Part shown: in pieces, positions 63,325-64,000 of the stretch
Position numbering within the stretch: position 1 is the stretch's first letter
Layout of the letters: each line of letters starts with the position of its first letter
Assembly (NCBI RefSeq): GCF_025631005.1
Contig: NZ_JAOTPL010000001.1
Span: forward strand, 186,001 to 250,000
From: Haoranjiania flava
GTDB taxonomy: Bacteria > Bacteroidota > Bacteroidia > Chitinophagales > Chitinophagaceae
Direction: 5' to 3'
Length of the DNA: 64,000 bases
The notes under the pieces: model-generated
Databases searched by the model: none
Seen by the model: the letters and a program-made list of their open reading frames with translations, nothing else
What the model was told of the DNA's origin: nothing
Made by a program: the position numbers and the translations under genes

Positions 63325-63681
63325 ATGAATTTAGCAGCTAAATATGTCCACGAACAGTTAACACCCGCCAAAGAATTGCCAAAATTCAAAGCAGGAGACA
63401 ATGTTACTGTCAATTATAAAATTGTAGAAGGCGGAAAAGAGCGTATCCAGAGCTTCCGTGGCGATGTGATCAAAATCCAGGGACATGGCGCAACTTCTAC
63501 CTTTACCGTTCGGAAAATATCTAATGGTATAGGCGTGGAAAGGGCATTTCCTTTCTCTTCTCCTAACGTAGATTCTGTAGAATTGAACAAATCAGGTAAA
63601 GTACGCCGGGCTAAATTGTACTTTCTGCGCGAAAGAAGCGGTAAGAGTGCGAGAATTAAAGAAAAACGCTTCTCTCAATAA
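63325..63681 (+). CDS. rplS: 50S ribosomal protein L19
   Basis: 118 residues, normal for L19. Visible family stretches are LPKFKAGDNVTVNYKIVEGG, ERIQSFRGDVI, STFTVRKISNGIGVERAFPF and the basic SGKVRRAKLYFLRERSGKSA. L19 sits at the 30S-50S interface. Here it is a single gene with its own consensus promoter and terminator; trmD and rpsP, its usual partners elsewhere, are absent. Confidence 0.97.
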   Translation: MNLAAKYVHEQLTPAKELPKFKAGDNVTVNYKIVEGGKERIQSFRGDVIKIQGHGATSTFTVRKISNGIGVERAFPFSSPNVDSVELNKSGKVRRAKLYFLRERSGKSARIKEKRFSQ

Positions 63682-63717
63682 GCTTACGCCAATTTTCATA
63701 GTTTTTAATAATATGTT

Positions 63718-63746
63718 ACGGGAAGAAATGTTAATTTTCTTCCCGT
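63718..63746 (+). terminator. Intrinsic terminator after rplS
   Basis: Perfect 11-bp stem ACGGGAAGAAA / TTTCTTCCCGT with a 7-nt loop, then TTTTTATTTG, 37 bp after the rplS stop. Confidence 0.9.
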
Positions 63747-63845
63747 TTTTTATTTGTTTTGATAAATGAGACAAAGTATTTACCTTTACCATGCAGTTCT
63801 GTGCAACAAGCAGATTTATTTATAAACCAATTTAAATTTTAGATT

Positions 63846-64000
63846 ATGCCAAATATAGGTGGTATGGAGTGGGTCCTGATTATTCTTGCAATATTGATTC
63901 TTTTCGGCGGACGTAAAATTCCTGAATTTATGCGTGGCCTGGGCCGCGGCATCCGTGAGTTCAACGATGCCAAGGACAATGTAAAAAATGAAATTGAAAG
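63846..64000 (+). CDS. tatA: Sec-independent protein translocase TatA/E, 5' part
   Basis: The first 51 codons are in the window; the gene runs off the right edge. The N-terminus is a single membrane helix (MEWVLIILAILILFGGRKIP) followed by the amphipathic helix EFMRGLGRGIREFNDAK, the TatA signature. TatA forms the pore for folded proteins such as the twin-arginine ActB encoded at the left end. TatB-type proteins look similar, but the FGGRKIPE motif and the early Gly-rich start favour TatA. Confidence 0.88.
   Translation, partial: MPNIGGMEWVLIILAILILFGGRKIPEFMRGLGRGIREFNDAKDNVKNEIE

Overview
The window reads as a chromosome segment of a Bacteroidota bacterium, most likely family Chitinophagaceae (family level is inference). 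Pointers are an alternative complex III operon with a twin-arginine molybdopterin-like subunit, a fused LpxC-FabZ protein, an isolated atpD-atpC pair with a very short epsilon subunit, class I GlnRS, secreted proteins with Bacteroidota-style signal peptides, and many promoters of the Bacteroidota type (TTTG, 19 bp, TAnnTTTG).

Layout. 1-7.65 kb: minus-strand act operon (actA-B-C-D-E-F; actF runs off the left edge), a quinol:cytochrome c oxidoreductase. 8.2-13.0 kb: purN, psd, lpxD, lpxC/fabZ and a cysteine-rich AraC-type regulator. 13.2-16.0 kb: Hsp20, atpD, atpC. 16.0-16.7 kb: gene-poor block with an 8-bp tandem repeat (21 units), two copies of a REP-like palindrome and an initiator tRNA-Met gene. 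16.8-28.5 kb: envelope and tRNA/rRNA functions (PlsC, GtrA, GT39 glycosyltransferase, QueA, NlpE-like lipoprotein, two ABC proteins, an L,D-transpeptidase, RsmE, an OmpA-like lipoprotein). 28.5-35.5 kb: a probable minus-strand operon parE - ORF6N gene - DUF1835 gene - parC - fbp. 35.5-42.8 kb: a small outer-membrane protein, an Rrf2 regulator, a phytase-like lipoprotein, gcvP, a lipoprotein and serA.

42.8-53.4 kb is an accessory region, visibly AT-rich over most of its length. It holds a decaying tandem array of secreted proteins resembling 6-bladed beta-propellers (family A: one internally deleted copy, three long copies of which one is frameshifted in its signal peptide, and two 3'-tail scars), interleaved with two copies of a small secreted protein (family B) that share a 346-bp block with only four differences, all amino-acid changing. 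A TonB-receptor-like outer-membrane barrel protein and a transglutaminase-like/discoidin-like protein follow. The genes look like a cell-surface module whose copies are being amplified, converted and deleted; its function is unknown.

53.4-64 kb returns to housekeeping genes (tilS, glnS, speA-like, tig, rny, rplS, tatA), interrupted at 56.4-57.8 kb by heptamer repeats and a small AT-rich cluster: a CPBP-family membrane protease, an overlooked 45-codon peptide gene with a bacteriocin-leader-like N-terminus, and a TolC-family C-terminal fragment. This may be the remnant of a peptide export locus. The beta-propeller/B array and this peptide cluster are the two places most likely to hold undescribed biology.
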